From a virus, in the IMG/VR virus record IMGVR_UViG_3300009011_000017, positions 1-52,104 of that record: a DNA stretch of 52,104 nt, one strand, 5' to 3'. The notes beneath the pieces are model-generated. The model saw only the letters and a list, made by a program, of their open reading frames with translations. It was not told the DNA's origin and did no database searches. The position numbers were made by a program, and so were the translations under genes. This document shows positions 42,585 to 49,186 of the stretch, one piece after another. The number at the start of each line of letters is the position of its first letter. The first letter of the stretch is position 1.

Positions 42585-43130
42585 TTAAACATACTTCAGA
42601 TTATCTTTAAGCATGCGACGATATTCACCAACACCGTTTTCAATTTCCCATCGAGCATTTACTAACGCAATTTCCATAAGCTTTTCATAATCCCTCCATG
42701 TTTTACGGTAAGCATCATATGTGAGATATGCAGCAATACCTGCATAATACAAACGCCCTTTACTTGTAAATACATCATTAAGATTTGGATCAATTTCAAA
42801 ATCTAGGACAAGAAGAGCAACTAATTCCGCTAATTTTTCCAATGAAACATTATTCGGGTATTGTTCTTTTTCTACAGCTGCACGAACCATGATTTTCGTT
42901 AAATGTTCTTGTACATATAAATATTCCTGCTGCGCCTTTTGGCCCCATACATAAACTGAAGCTAGAGCTTTGGCTAATGGAGTATCTATATTCTCAAATG
43001 CAGCACAACGAACTTCCCATGCTGCAACATCATCGGTACTACTTGAATTTATTTGTTCATAATTTGGTGTCTTGGCACACATGTGCTGACTTAGCCACTC
43101 AAGATTACTTAATTTTTCAATTGTCTTCAT
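42585..43130 (-). CDS. early-operon distal protein, possible late regulator
   Basis: 181 residues, mainly helical and acidic, with aromatic-rich segments (LASVYVWGQKAQQEYLYVQE, AGIAAYLTYDAYRKTWRDYE). It contains no zinc cluster or clear helix-turn-helix. It is the last gene of the leftward early operon, after the replication and nuclease genes, the place where lambdoid phages keep their antiterminator Q. I therefore consider a late-regulator role possible but unproven. It overlaps the nuclease gene by one base. Confidence 0.6.
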   Translation of the reverse strand: MKTIEKLSNLEWLSQHMCAKTPNYEQINSSSTDDVAAWEVRCAAFENIDTPLAKALASVYVWGQKAQQEYLYVQEHLTKIMVRAAVEKEQYPNNVSLEKLAELVALLVLDFEIDPNLNDVFTSKGRLYYAGIAAYLTYDAYRKTWRDYEKLMEIALVNARWEIENGVGEYRRMLKDNLKYV

Positions 43131-43522
43131 TATAAGCCCACCAATTGCTCAATTTGTTTAATCGCCACGCCTGCTTTAACCTGCTCCGTACTAAACCGTA
43201 ACACTGTAAAACCCATCATTGCCGCTTCGTTGTATTTCTCCATATCCCCTAAATAGCCTTTACCCCTTGTATGACGTCCACCACCTGCCATCCAGATCCC
43301 GCCCTCCACTTCAACAAGAATCTTAGTACCCGTAATTAAAAAATCTGCTCTCCATTTACGTTTTGGATGGAATTTATATTCCTGCTCAAAATCAATCTTG
43401 CAGGCTTGAAGATGTGTTGCTAATAAAACCTCCCCTACACTTGATTCACGTGTTTGCTTTGCTGAACGGCGCTTTTTAGTTTTCTGAATAGGAAATAATT
43501 CACGATATTCAGCAAGGCTCAT
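43130..43522 (-). CDS. DUF559/Vsr-like endonuclease
   Basis: 130 residues from the ATG at 43522 (GGAG eight bases upstream; a GTG at 43531 is the alternative). The core EQEYKFHPKRKWRADFLITG, ILVEVEGGIW and GGRHTRGKGYLGDMEKYNEA, then GFTVLRFSTEQV, shows the D...ExE pattern of PD-(D/E)xK nucleases of the Vsr/DUF559 superfamily. In the early operon it may resolve recombination or replication intermediates (a RusA-like role). Translationally coupled to its neighbours. Confidence 0.75.
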   Translation of the reverse strand: MSLAEYRELFPIQKTKKRRSAKQTRESSVGEVLLATHLQACKIDFEQEYKFHPKRKWRADFLITGTKILVEVEGGIWMAGGGRHTRGKGYLGDMEKYNEAAMMGFTVLRFSTEQVKAGVAIKQIEQLVGL

Positions 43523-43527
43523 TGAAC

Positions 43528-43641
43528 TCACTCCTGAATTGCCTCCTTACGCGTATACCACCAAAGCACTACAACGCCACAGATGACACTACTTACGATT
43601 GATATGAGCATTGCCCACGCTAAAATTTCAAATTTGTTCAT
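43528..43641 (-). CDS. 37-residue single-pass membrane peptide
   Basis: ATG at 43641 overlaps the stop of the replication gene (ATGA), TGA at 43528. Sequence MNKFEILAWAM, hydrophobic span LISIVSSVICGVVVLWWY, then TRKEAIQE. Its last codons contain the ribosome binding site (AAGGAGG and GGAG) of the nuclease gene, so the genes are tightly packed and the reading frame is clearly used. Function unknown. Confidence 0.7.
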   Translation of the reverse strand: MNKFEILAWAMLISIVSSVICGVVVLWWYTRKEAIQE

Positions 43642-44576
43642 GCTAGTTCTCCGTTACGTTTTGATTGAAATCCGACTTGCTTTAGGTAAGGCATCAATTT
43701 TTGCTGTTGCTCAGGATCTGCAAGTTTTACGGCGATACGTGCTGCAAGTTGTTCATAGCTCTCGTTACCTTCTGCGTATTTACTTGCGAATTCAGGAAGT
43801 ACAGAAAGTTTTTGAGAGAAAGAATAAATTTGTTTTGAACTGAGCTTATTTGAGTCACCCTGCGGGACTCGAACCTGTGTTACATTGTTTTTAGCTTGCT
43901 CACGAGATTGGTATTTTCCACATGCGTTGATTAACCAATCTGTAAAGTGGTAATTCATGAGTTCATCACAAAGATTCTTCTCGGCGTTGTAGAGTTCAAA
44001 TGCTCGTAATTCACGATCGAACCAATTTGCATTTTTGATTTGCTCGTAAGTTTCCTGATCAGTTGCCAAACGAATTTCTTCACCAAGTTTTTTCAAACTC
44101 AACCATGTTTTTTTATTTTTAGATTCTATTGATAGATTCCTTGATAGGTTCTGTGTCCCAATATTGGGACTGGTCTCGGTACCGTTTTTGGGACTGGTTG
44201 CGGTCCCATTATTGGTACTAGTACCGCTTTTGGAACCAGTACCGAAATTGGAACTAGTTCCATTATTGGTACTAGTTCCCTTTTTGGGATTGGTTAAATC
44301 ATTTTCTTCACGGCCCATCACACCAATTAATTGGTAAACCTTCACGCCATTCCCAGTGATTTCACCTGTGAATTTAATGAATGAACCAGCTTCAAGTTCA
44401 TCTAAAACTTTGATAATCGTTTTACGGTTGAGAAGAGTATCTTTAACCATGCGCTTAATGCTTGGATAACACTTGTGGGACTCACCCGCTCTATCAGCTA
44501 AAGCCAATAAGACAAGTCTTTGACTAGAGGTTTTAACCTCAGCTTTAAAGGCCCAAATTGATGCGTCTAAACTCAT
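43638..44576 (-). CDS. phage replication protein, O-like, with winged-helix N-terminus
   Basis: 312 residues. N-terminal HTH_36-type winged helix (MSLDASIWAFKAEVKTSSQRLVL... LLNRKTIIKVLDELEAGSFI) as in lambda O-like initiators. It is followed by a low-complexity linker built from repeats (GTSTNNGTSSNFGTGSKS and so on, residues ~97-142) that is encoded by the iteron array. The C-terminal domain is helical (TWLSLKKLGEEIRLATDQE, YAEGNESYEQLAARIAVKLA). It would bind its own gene at the origin and recruit host replication proteins. No helicase or loader gene is seen next to it. Confidence 0.8.
   Translation of the reverse strand: MSLDASIWAFKAEVKTSSQRLVLLALADRAGESHKCYPSIKRMVKDTLLNRKTIIKVLDELEAGSFIKFTGEITGNGVKVYQLIGVMGREENDLTNPKKGTSTNNGTSSNFGTGSKSGTSTNNGTATSPKNGTETSPNIGTQNLSRNLSIESKNKKTWLSLKKLGEEIRLATDQETYEQIKNANWFDRELRAFELYNAEKNLCDELMNYHFTDWLINACGKYQSREQAKNNVTQVRVPQGDSNKLSSKQIYSFSQKLSVLPEFASKYAEGNESYEQLAARIAVKLADPEQQQKLMPYLKQVGFQSKRNGELA
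44154..44291. repeat. seven 18 bp iterons, probable replication origin
   Basis: Units, each an imperfect palindrome of the form RGTNCC-N6-GGNACT: 44154-44171 (TGTCCCAATATTGGGACT), 44178-44195, 44202-44219, 44220-44237, 44238-44255, 44256-44273 (AGTTCCATTATTGGTACT) and 44274-44291. The first two are followed by six-base spacers (24 bp period); the rest abut (18 bp period). They lie inside the replication gene, as in the lambda origin. Confidence 0.85.
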
Positions 44577-44869
44577 TAAGCCCCCTCTTCATTCATCTGA
44601 ATGAAAGTGCTACCTAAGTAACGAACGCGCTTAGCCCGATATAAACTTGAGATAATTTGACCAGCATGACCGAGATAGAGTCCATGTTTGCCATGTTGAT
44701 CTATCAGGGCTTGCATAAATTCTTCACGAGTAACAGCAGCATTTTTCTCATCCCGATTTTGGCGTGATATATTTTTCTTACGCGTTTCCAGCAAACTCGA
44801 TAAAGTTCTTAAAGCTGGCTCATGCCACGATTGGATATTTTTTTGACTTTGTTGTTCTGAAATAGTCAT
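44576..44869 (-). CDS. small early-operon protein of unknown function
   Basis: 97 residues. N-terminal polar helix, basic stretch (ETRKKNISRQNRDEKNAAVT), then FMQALIDQHGKHGLYLGHAG and RVRYLGSTFIQ. It may be a DNA-associated accessory of replication, given its coupling to the replication gene (shared base at 44576), but no family is recognised. It overlaps the upstream gene by four bases. Confidence 0.65.
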   Translation of the reverse strand: MTISEQQSQKNIQSWHEPALRTLSSLLETRKKNISRQNRDEKNAAVTREEFMQALIDQHGKHGLYLGHAGQIISSLYRAKRVRYLGSTFIQMNEEGA

Positions 44870-45126
44870 GAAACCTCCGCTAAAGCTTGCTCAGCATTTG
44901 TTAGACGACGTTTAGCGTTGAGTTCTGCGACTGTTGCCGGACGTATGTCATTTTTATGAGTAATTCCACCACCAACCAGCCAGTAATATTCTTTTGGCTG
45001 AAATGCTTCGATTTCATATAAATCATTTGACGAAGTTGGATTTACAAGCACGACAACATCACCAGGCAGAAAATCCTGCTGATTGTATTTTGTTGACTCA
45101 TTTGATAAATTAGTTTGCATATTCAT
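44866..45126 (-). CDS. small early-operon protein of unknown function
   Basis: 86 residues. After a polar N-terminus comes a short beta domain (DFLPGDVVVLVNPTSSNDLY, AFQPKEYYWLVGGGITHKND) and a C-terminal helix. The GDVV...LV...YEI pattern recalls small KOW/SH3-like barrel proteins of phages. It lies downstream of the cII-like gene and a terminator-like hairpin. Confidence 0.65.
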   Translation of the reverse strand: MNMQTNLSNESTKYNQQDFLPGDVVVLVNPTSSNDLYEIEAFQPKEYYWLVGGGITHKNDIRPATVAELNAKRRLTNAEQALAEVS

Positions 45127-45147
45127 TGGTTTCCGTATTGATGAATT

Positions 45148-45180
45148 AAAACCACTCCTGTTCGCGCAGGTAGTGGTTTT
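45148..45180. terminator. strong bidirectional hairpin after cII-like gene
   Basis: AAAACCACT pairs with AGTGGTTTT and inner CCTG pairs with CAGG. It lies immediately after the cII-like stop codon, in the position of lambda tR1, so it may need antitermination to pass. Confidence 0.75.
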
Positions 45181-45537
45181 TTAATATCCGAGCTTTTCTT
45201 TTTGCCCACTGATTTCGTCATGAAATAAGTCATCTACCGTTTCAATACGATTCATCCAACTTTTGGACATGACTAAAAGTGCAGCAACTCTTTCTTTATC
45301 AATACTTTGATAATCCTTAGGTACAACCTTCAATCCAAGTAAACTCAATAGCTCGCAAAACATTTCAATTTCTTTCAAGCCATTGTTTTTCTTATCTGTT
45401 TTGAGGCGAGTGATAGTACTTGGATCAACCTTTAATTGTTCAGCTATCTCTTTCTGATTACCTAAATCAAGACCATGCAATATGCGAGACGCATCATTTC
45501 TGGCGCTTGCAGAGAGATCAATTGATAATTTACTCAT
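45181..45537 (-). CDS. CII-like transcriptional activator
   Basis: 118 residues. The segment LGNQKEIAEQLKVDPSTITRLK is a helix-turn-helix closely resembling the phage CII family, with the typical ARNDASRILHGLDLG lead-in and a helical C-terminus. CII proteins activate the lysogenic promoters, including those for repressor and integrase. It is the second gene of the leftward early operon, right after the cro-like gene, as in lambdoid phages. Confidence 0.82.
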   Translation of the reverse strand: MSKLSIDLSASARNDASRILHGLDLGNQKEIAEQLKVDPSTITRLKTDKKNNGLKEIEMFCELLSLLGLKVVPKDYQSIDKERVAALLVMSKSWMNRIETVDDLFHDEISGQKEKLGY

Positions 45538-45545
45538 GGTGGTTC

Positions 45546-45767
45546 CTAGACTGCACTGGTCTTTCTAAGAAAGAAGTCAAATATGCTTTTGTGGGTTAGT
45601 TTCTTGTTGCTTGCATCTACCATTTTTTGAATGGTTTCCATGCTTGGTTTTTTTCGACCATGGATAAGATGAGACTCCATATATCCATAAGAAATTTTTG
45701 TGGTTTCACAAAATTGGATGCGTTGATCTTTATCAAGACCACGCCAGAAGTCATAAAGAGTTACCAT
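45546..45767 (-). CDS. Cro-like repressor
   Basis: 73 residues. A short helix-turn-helix protein (FCETTKISYGYMESHLIHGR then KKPSMETIQKMVDASNKKL) of the Cro/YdaS type, divergently transcribed from the CI-like gene across the operator region. It would repress the repressor gene and commit to lytic growth. Its start lies just outside the first operator. Confidence 0.82.
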   Translation of the reverse strand: MVTLYDFWRGLDKDQRIQFCETTKISYGYMESHLIHGRKKPSMETIQKMVDASNKKLTHKSIFDFFLRKTSAV

Positions 45768-45772
45768 AAATA

Positions 45773-45861
45773 CACCTTAAGGGTAAATTAAATATAAATA
45801 TACCCTCAAGGTAAATTTTATTCAACCTGTCAGGGTATTTATTTTTTCTACCTGTGGGGTA
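45773..45861. promoter_or_regulatory. immunity operator cluster between cro-like and cI-like genes (four sites)
   Basis: Four inverted repeats of consensus TACCY-N3-RGGTA: CACCTTAAGGGTA (45773-45785), TACCCTCAAGGTA (45801-45813), AACCTGTCAGGGTA (45824-45837) and TACCTGTGGGGTA (45849-45861), separated by ~25 bp. They cover the divergent promoters, as in a lambda right operator. Confidence 0.82.
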
Positions 45862-45893
45862 TTTTTGAAATCTGACTTATAGGTGTTTTCGTA

Positions 45894-46682
45894 ATGGCTG
45901 AACTAAAGACAATTCATGAAATTAGATTTCTTAATGCGAAGAGGCTAATGGAAGAATCTGGTCTCAAACGTAAAGAGTTTGCTGAGAAGATTGATATGTC
46001 ATATAGCTTGTTGAGTCAGTATTTAGGTAAAAACCCCACTAAAAATATTGGGGATGACACGGCTATAAAAATTGAAGATGCTTTTAGTAAACCGCGTGGT
46101 TATCTTGATCAGTCTGACTTGTCTAGCTTAACCACCCAAAAAATTGAGGATGTTATTGAATTTAAAAAATTTGATATAGAGGCATTTAAGAAAAAATACA
46201 ATATTCCAGATAATGAAGAAGCTGTTAAGTTTGTAGAGACTCCACTTAAGTCATTCTCGCATCAAAAAAGATATGTTCCTGTTAAGGCCTATTCAAAAAT
46301 GGGGATGGATGGCTATTTCACGGATATGGGCTATGAAGGAAATGGTGGGGATGGTTATGTACCTACTCATGCTGCTGGTGATAGAGCATATGGTATCAAA
46401 GGTACTGGTGACTCAATGTTCCCAGCTATTCGTAATGGTTGGTATGTAGTATGTGATCCTGATGCAGAGCTTGTGCCTATGGAGTTTGTTCAGGTTTGCT
46501 TAAAAGACGGGCGATGCACGATTAAAGAGTTTATTGGCATACAAAACGATGTATTAAGCTTGATCGCGGTGAATGGCGGTGAGCGTCTCACATTTAATAT
46601 GAATGAAGTTGAAAGCATTACAGCGATTACAGACATTGTGCCACCTAGTCAACATAAGCACGAACACCCCAATGGCTACTAA
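45894..46682 (+). CDS. CI-like prophage repressor, HTH plus S24 peptidase
   Basis: 262 residues. N-terminal helix-turn-helix (MEESGLKRKEFAEKIDMSYS, LLSQYLGKNP, residues ~19-48), a linker, and a C-terminal LexA/CI-like domain with catalytic Ser174 (GTGDSMFPAI) and Lys211 (CTIKEF), spaced 37 residues as in the family. The residue pair at the expected scissile position (~38 before Ser174) is Met136-Gly137 in YSKMGMDG instead of the usual Ala-Gly, so self-cleavage may be slower or differently placed. It would keep the prophage silent by binding both operator clusters. Confidence 0.9.
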   Translation: MAELKTIHEIRFLNAKRLMEESGLKRKEFAEKIDMSYSLLSQYLGKNPTKNIGDDTAIKIEDAFSKPRGYLDQSDLSSLTTQKIEDVIEFKKFDIEAFKKKYNIPDNEEAVKFVETPLKSFSHQKRYVPVKAYSKMGMDGYFTDMGYEGNGGDGYVPTHAAGDRAYGIKGTGDSMFPAIRNGWYVVCDPDAELVPMEFVQVCLKDGRCTIKEFIGIQNDVLSLIAVNGGERLTFNMNEVESITAITDIVPPSQHKHEHPNGY

Positions 46683-46793
46683 AATGATTGAGGGATTTTT
46701 CCACTCTAAATTCCAACAAAATCGACATGTCAATAATTGGCGTTGTGGTGGTTCATAATTGATTATTTAAGTATTAAATTCCAAGGAAAACTA

Positions 46794-47096
46794 ATGATCG
46801 CAACACTTAATAAATCTAAAACTGCGCTAACGATTAATCGTCAAGAATTTAAATTGGCATTAGGCAAAATTGGTGCAGGAATTGATAAACAAATAACCTC
46901 CCTTAAGAAAGCCAAGCAGAGCTATGACCCTGCTGAAATGGCACGCGAGGTTATTAACGAAACCAATATTTTTGAAGCTATTATTGAAGGATTTAATGAA
47001 GCAGAAGAAACTAATTTAAAGTTAGCCGATATAACCAATCTTGAAGTAGCTCAAGAATGGATTGATGAGTTTTTGGAAAAGTATTCTGGGTTATGA
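46794..47096 (+). CDS. small hypothetical protein downstream of the repressor
   Basis: 100 residues from the ATG at 46794 (AAGGAAAAC before it; the longer frame from 46737 lacks one). Mostly helical (EFKLALGKIGAGIDKQITSL, AREVINETNIFEAIIEGFNE). No membrane segment or motif. Likely co-expressed with the repressor during lysogeny. No family recognised. Confidence 0.6.
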   Translation: MIATLNKSKTALTINRQEFKLALGKIGAGIDKQITSLKKAKQSYDPAEMAREVINETNIFEAIIEGFNEAEETNLKLADITNLEVAQEWIDEFLEKYSGL

Positions 47097-47117
47097 TGCG
47101 ATTGAGGTAGTGATGCA

Positions 47118-47210
47118 ATGAAAGAAATAATCTTCAAAACACATACCAAAATTCTTTTACTATTATTTGTTTTTATTAGATTTGATCATCACCATTATTT
47201 TAGTAAATAA
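47118..47210 (+). CDS. possible 30-residue membrane peptide
   Basis: ATG at 47118 with GAGG ten bases upstream; MKEIIFKTHTK, hydrophobic ILLLLFVFIRF, then DHHHYFSK. Located in the ~180-base gap after the 100-residue gene. The short length means chance cannot be excluded. Confidence 0.3.
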   Translation: MKEIIFKTHTKILLLLFVFIRFDHHHYFSK

Positions 47211-47277
47211 CAGTAAGTTATGCCAATAAATTAAGACTTTAATCACCACACCAATTAGCACAATTATTGATCAAAAT

Positions 47278-47493
47278 ATGAAAAAAATCGAAGTTAATTC
47301 CCGCAATATCAGCCATGTTTTTTATCAACATTTCTTATTGACAGTAGTACTTAGAACAGGTGAAAGGTTTATTTATAGACTTCTTGAAGCAAGCACATTC
47401 AAAGAATTTATTGGTTCAGAAGACAAAGATAAATTTTATAGAAGCCATATCGAAGCTAATAAAAAATTTAAGCGAATTCAGCTTTTTGTGTAA
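47278..47493 (+). CDS. KTSC-domain-like small protein
   Basis: 71 residues. The layout VNSRNISHVFYQHFLLTVVL, RTGERFIYRLLEASTFKEFI, then FYRSHIEANKKFKRIQL fits the KTSC fold (strand, strand, Y-x-Y, helix), though the terminal KTSC-like residues are degenerate. Such domains occur in phages and bacteria with poorly defined roles, sometimes with RNA metabolism. It sits between the repressor region and the recombination operon. Confidence 0.5.
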   Translation: MKKIEVNSRNISHVFYQHFLLTVVLRTGERFIYRLLEASTFKEFIGSEDKDKFYRSHIEANKKFKRIQLFV

Positions 47494-47545
47494 TTGAAAT
47501 CGTGACCCGGTGCAACCCTTTAAAACACTATTAGAGAAATAGGTC

Positions 47546-48052
47546 ATGATCCTAGACAGACATTTACAACTTGAACTATTAAAAAAGATGAGTTCAGCTT
47601 ACCCTAATTTCTATGATTTCAATAAAGAATATAATCGTGAAACCGTTGAGTATGATACTGCTATTGTTAATTTATACTACTTAATGCAGCACAAACTTGT
47701 AGAACCCAATAGTGTAAACGTTTCGGCATCTATCGGAGACAAAGGAATTAAAAAATTTCAATTTGGCACATCCACAATCAACCAGAATGGGATGGATTTT
47801 CTGGCTGATGATGGCGGCTTATCTGCAATTCTCGGGGTTGTGACTGTTAAATTTGAAGCCGTTCAACTGAAAGCTATTCTTGAATCTAAAATTATGGCAG
47901 CCGACTTACCGCCTGCTGATAAACGCAAATTGATTGATGGGCTTCGATCGCTTTCTGGCGAGAGTATAAAACACCTGACAACGAAAATTGTGGATTTGGG
48001 TTGGGATAATCTAGGGACACTAATTCGGATAATTCAAAGCAGCCTGCCTTAG
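47546..48052 (+). CDS. hypothetical phage protein
   Basis: 168 residues. N-terminal helical part (LQLELLKKMSSAYPNFYDFN) followed by a winged-helix-like segment (DTAIVNLYYLMQHKLVEPNS), then INQNGMDFLADDGGLSAILG and an amphipathic C-terminus. The order (helix pair, short strands, NQNGMDFL) resembles DUF2513-type or winged-helix phage proteins found near repressors. Its last 160 bases overlap an opposite open frame. A terminator follows at 48217-48242. Confidence 0.65.
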   Translation: MILDRHLQLELLKKMSSAYPNFYDFNKEYNRETVEYDTAIVNLYYLMQHKLVEPNSVNVSASIGDKGIKKFQFGTSTINQNGMDFLADDGGLSAILGVVTVKFEAVQLKAILESKIMAADLPPADKRKLIDGLRSLSGESIKHLTTKIVDLGWDNLGTLIRIIQSSLP

Positions 48053-48206
48053 CAATTTGCTTAAACTTTAGAAAACCAATTGGTTTAGTATAATTCCCAA
48101 CTGGCACATAAAATTCATCTCCATTAAATGGAAAGTTCTCCAAATATATTTGAGTTGAATTATCAAAAAGACGATTGCCAATCAATACAAGACTTTCTAA
48201 TTTCAT
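47892..48206 (-). CDS. hypothetical protein, antisense overlap with preceding gene
   Basis: 104 residues from the ATG at 48206 (GAGGTG close upstream): MKLESLVLIGNRLFDNST, YLENFPFNGDEFYVPVGNYT, KPIGFLKFKQIAKAGCFELS. The part outside the overlap (48053-48206) reads like a real, compact protein; the final ~50 codons lie antisense to the 168-residue gene. Either a true convergent overlap or a shorter ancestral protein whose stop was lost. No family is recognised. Confidence 0.4.
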   Translation of the reverse strand: MKLESLVLIGNRLFDNSTQIYLENFPFNGDEFYVPVGNYTKPIGFLKFKQIAKAGCFELSELVSLDYPNPNPQFSLSGVLYSRQKAIEAHQSICVYQQAVSRLP

Positions 48207-48216
48207 AGACACCTCG

Positions 48217-48242
48217 CCCACCTCCACGGTGGGTTTTCTTTT
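48217..48242 (+). terminator. terminator after the repressor-side + strand genes
   Basis: CCCACC/GGTGGG stem with five-base loop, followed by TTTTCTTTT on the + strand. Confidence 0.75.
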
Positions 48243-48260
48243 GCTTATTGAACATATATT

Positions 48261-48330
48261 TACCACAAGAGTAAAAATTAATTTTATTATTTTACCCAAC
48301 AGGTATTTACTTTATTTTACCTAGTAGGTA
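48261..48330. promoter_or_regulatory. second immunity operator cluster (three sites, left-operator-like)
   Basis: TACCACAAGAGTA (48261-48273), TACCCAACAGGTA (48293-48305) and TACCTAGTAGGTA (48318-48330) share the consensus of the sites at 45773-45861. They flank and overlap the promoter of the rightward early operon, so the same repressor should control it. Confidence 0.8.
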
Positions 48331-48334
48331 TATT
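48306..48334 (+). promoter_or_regulatory. rightward early promoter
   Basis: TTTACT (48306-48311), a 17 bp spacer and TATATT (48329-48334). One operator abuts the -35 box and another fills the spacer, so bound repressor would exclude RNA polymerase. Confidence 0.7.
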
Positions 48335-48354
48335 TTATTCATCAAGACAACAAA

Positions 48355-48390
48355 AAAGCACACCGACTCTCTGACCTTTCGATGTGCTTT
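48355..48390. repeat. leader hairpin between the early promoter and its first gene
   Basis: AAAGCACA (48355-48362) pairs with TGTGCTTT (48383-48390). On the + strand only a short T tract follows. It sits in the untranslated leader of the early operon, where antitermination signals or attenuators are common. Confidence 0.55.
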
Positions 48391-48409
48391 GCAACTTGCG
48401 AGATCAATT

Positions 48410-48850
48410 ATGAACGTAAATACAATTCCTTTCAACCACATCAAAGTGACAGGCTTCACAGCTTTGTTTTTGATTGCTGGTTTAGCTTCTTGTGAATATA
48501 AAACAGCACAATCTAGCTTCGCTTCTAAAACCTACAAATTCACGCCGCAAACCAAACCAAGCGATTATGGCGTTCAAACAGCAAAAATCACAGGTAAAAC
48601 CTCAGGCATTGCCGTTATCAAACTTGATGGCTTCCGTGTGAATGTTAGCTTTGATTTTGAAACTCATCCAGATAGCTATGGCGTTCAAGGATCAGAATTC
48701 ACTGCTGTTGATGTAACCCAGCTCACAATTAATGAGATTACCGATATAAATGGTAAGTCTTACAGTGATTTCACTGATTACAACGATCACCGCAATATCA
48801 ATGCCCTGCTTAAAGGCTTCATCGAACGTAATAAGTTGGTGGAGGCTTAA
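48410..48850 (+). CDS. early-operon protein with N-terminal hydrophobic segment
   Basis: 146 residues from the ATG at 48410 (a TTG at 48389 would start inside the hairpin). Hydrophobic stretch VTGFTALFLIAGLASC (residues ~14-29), ending in a lipobox-like LASC, then a soluble beta-rich domain with an internal near-repeat (PSDYGVQTAKITGK and PDSYGVQGSEFTA). First gene of the rightward early operon. It may be an early envelope-directed protein; no family recognised. Confidence 0.6.
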   Translation: MNVNTIPFNHIKVTGFTALFLIAGLASCEYKTAQSSFASKTYKFTPQTKPSDYGVQTAKITGKTSGIAVIKLDGFRVNVSFDFETHPDSYGVQGSEFTAVDVTQLTINEITDINGKSYSDFTDYNDHRNINALLKGFIERNKLVEA

Positions 48851-48852
48851 TC

Positions 48853-49056
48853 ATGACTAATTTCAAAAAACACCCTGACGGCTACAAGTCATATTTAGGT
48901 CGTGATGAAAAGGGTCTCTACTCAGTTCGCATAGGCTGGCAAGTATTTGCTTCAAACGCTAATGGCACCGTTCTTTACAAAATCATCAAAGAAGTTAAGA
49001 CCCCTTTAAATGTTGAGCAATTTAAAAAGATAGCCCAGCAGTTTGGGAAGTTCTAA
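48853..49056 (+). CDS. small early protein
   Basis: 67 residues: HPDGYKSYLGRDEKGLYSVR, IGWQVFASNANGTVLYKIIK, then a short helix. Two bases after the previous gene. Just after its stop, an open stretch in the -1 frame (to 49175) encodes a basic peptide-like sequence without a start (QRSKQLAKDLGGSHIPSHDR), so the gene may have lost its 3' part by frameshift. No family recognised. Confidence 0.6.
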   Translation: MTNFKKHPDGYKSYLGRDEKGLYSVRIGWQVFASNANGTVLYKIIKEVKTPLNVEQFKKIAQQFGKF

Positions 49057-49186
49057 CTCAAGAAATTAGACTCCAGCGCTCTAAGCAACTAGCTAAAGAT
49101 CTAGGCGGCTCACATATTCCGTCACATGACCGCAAAAACTATAAGCGCTCTCGCGGCTTCACTGGCTCAAGATAAGGATAATAAAA

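Noticed and set aside
44154-44291. CRISPR-like array
   Set aside because: Repeats are short, abutting and palindromic with no unique spacers, and lie inside a replication gene; iterons fit better.
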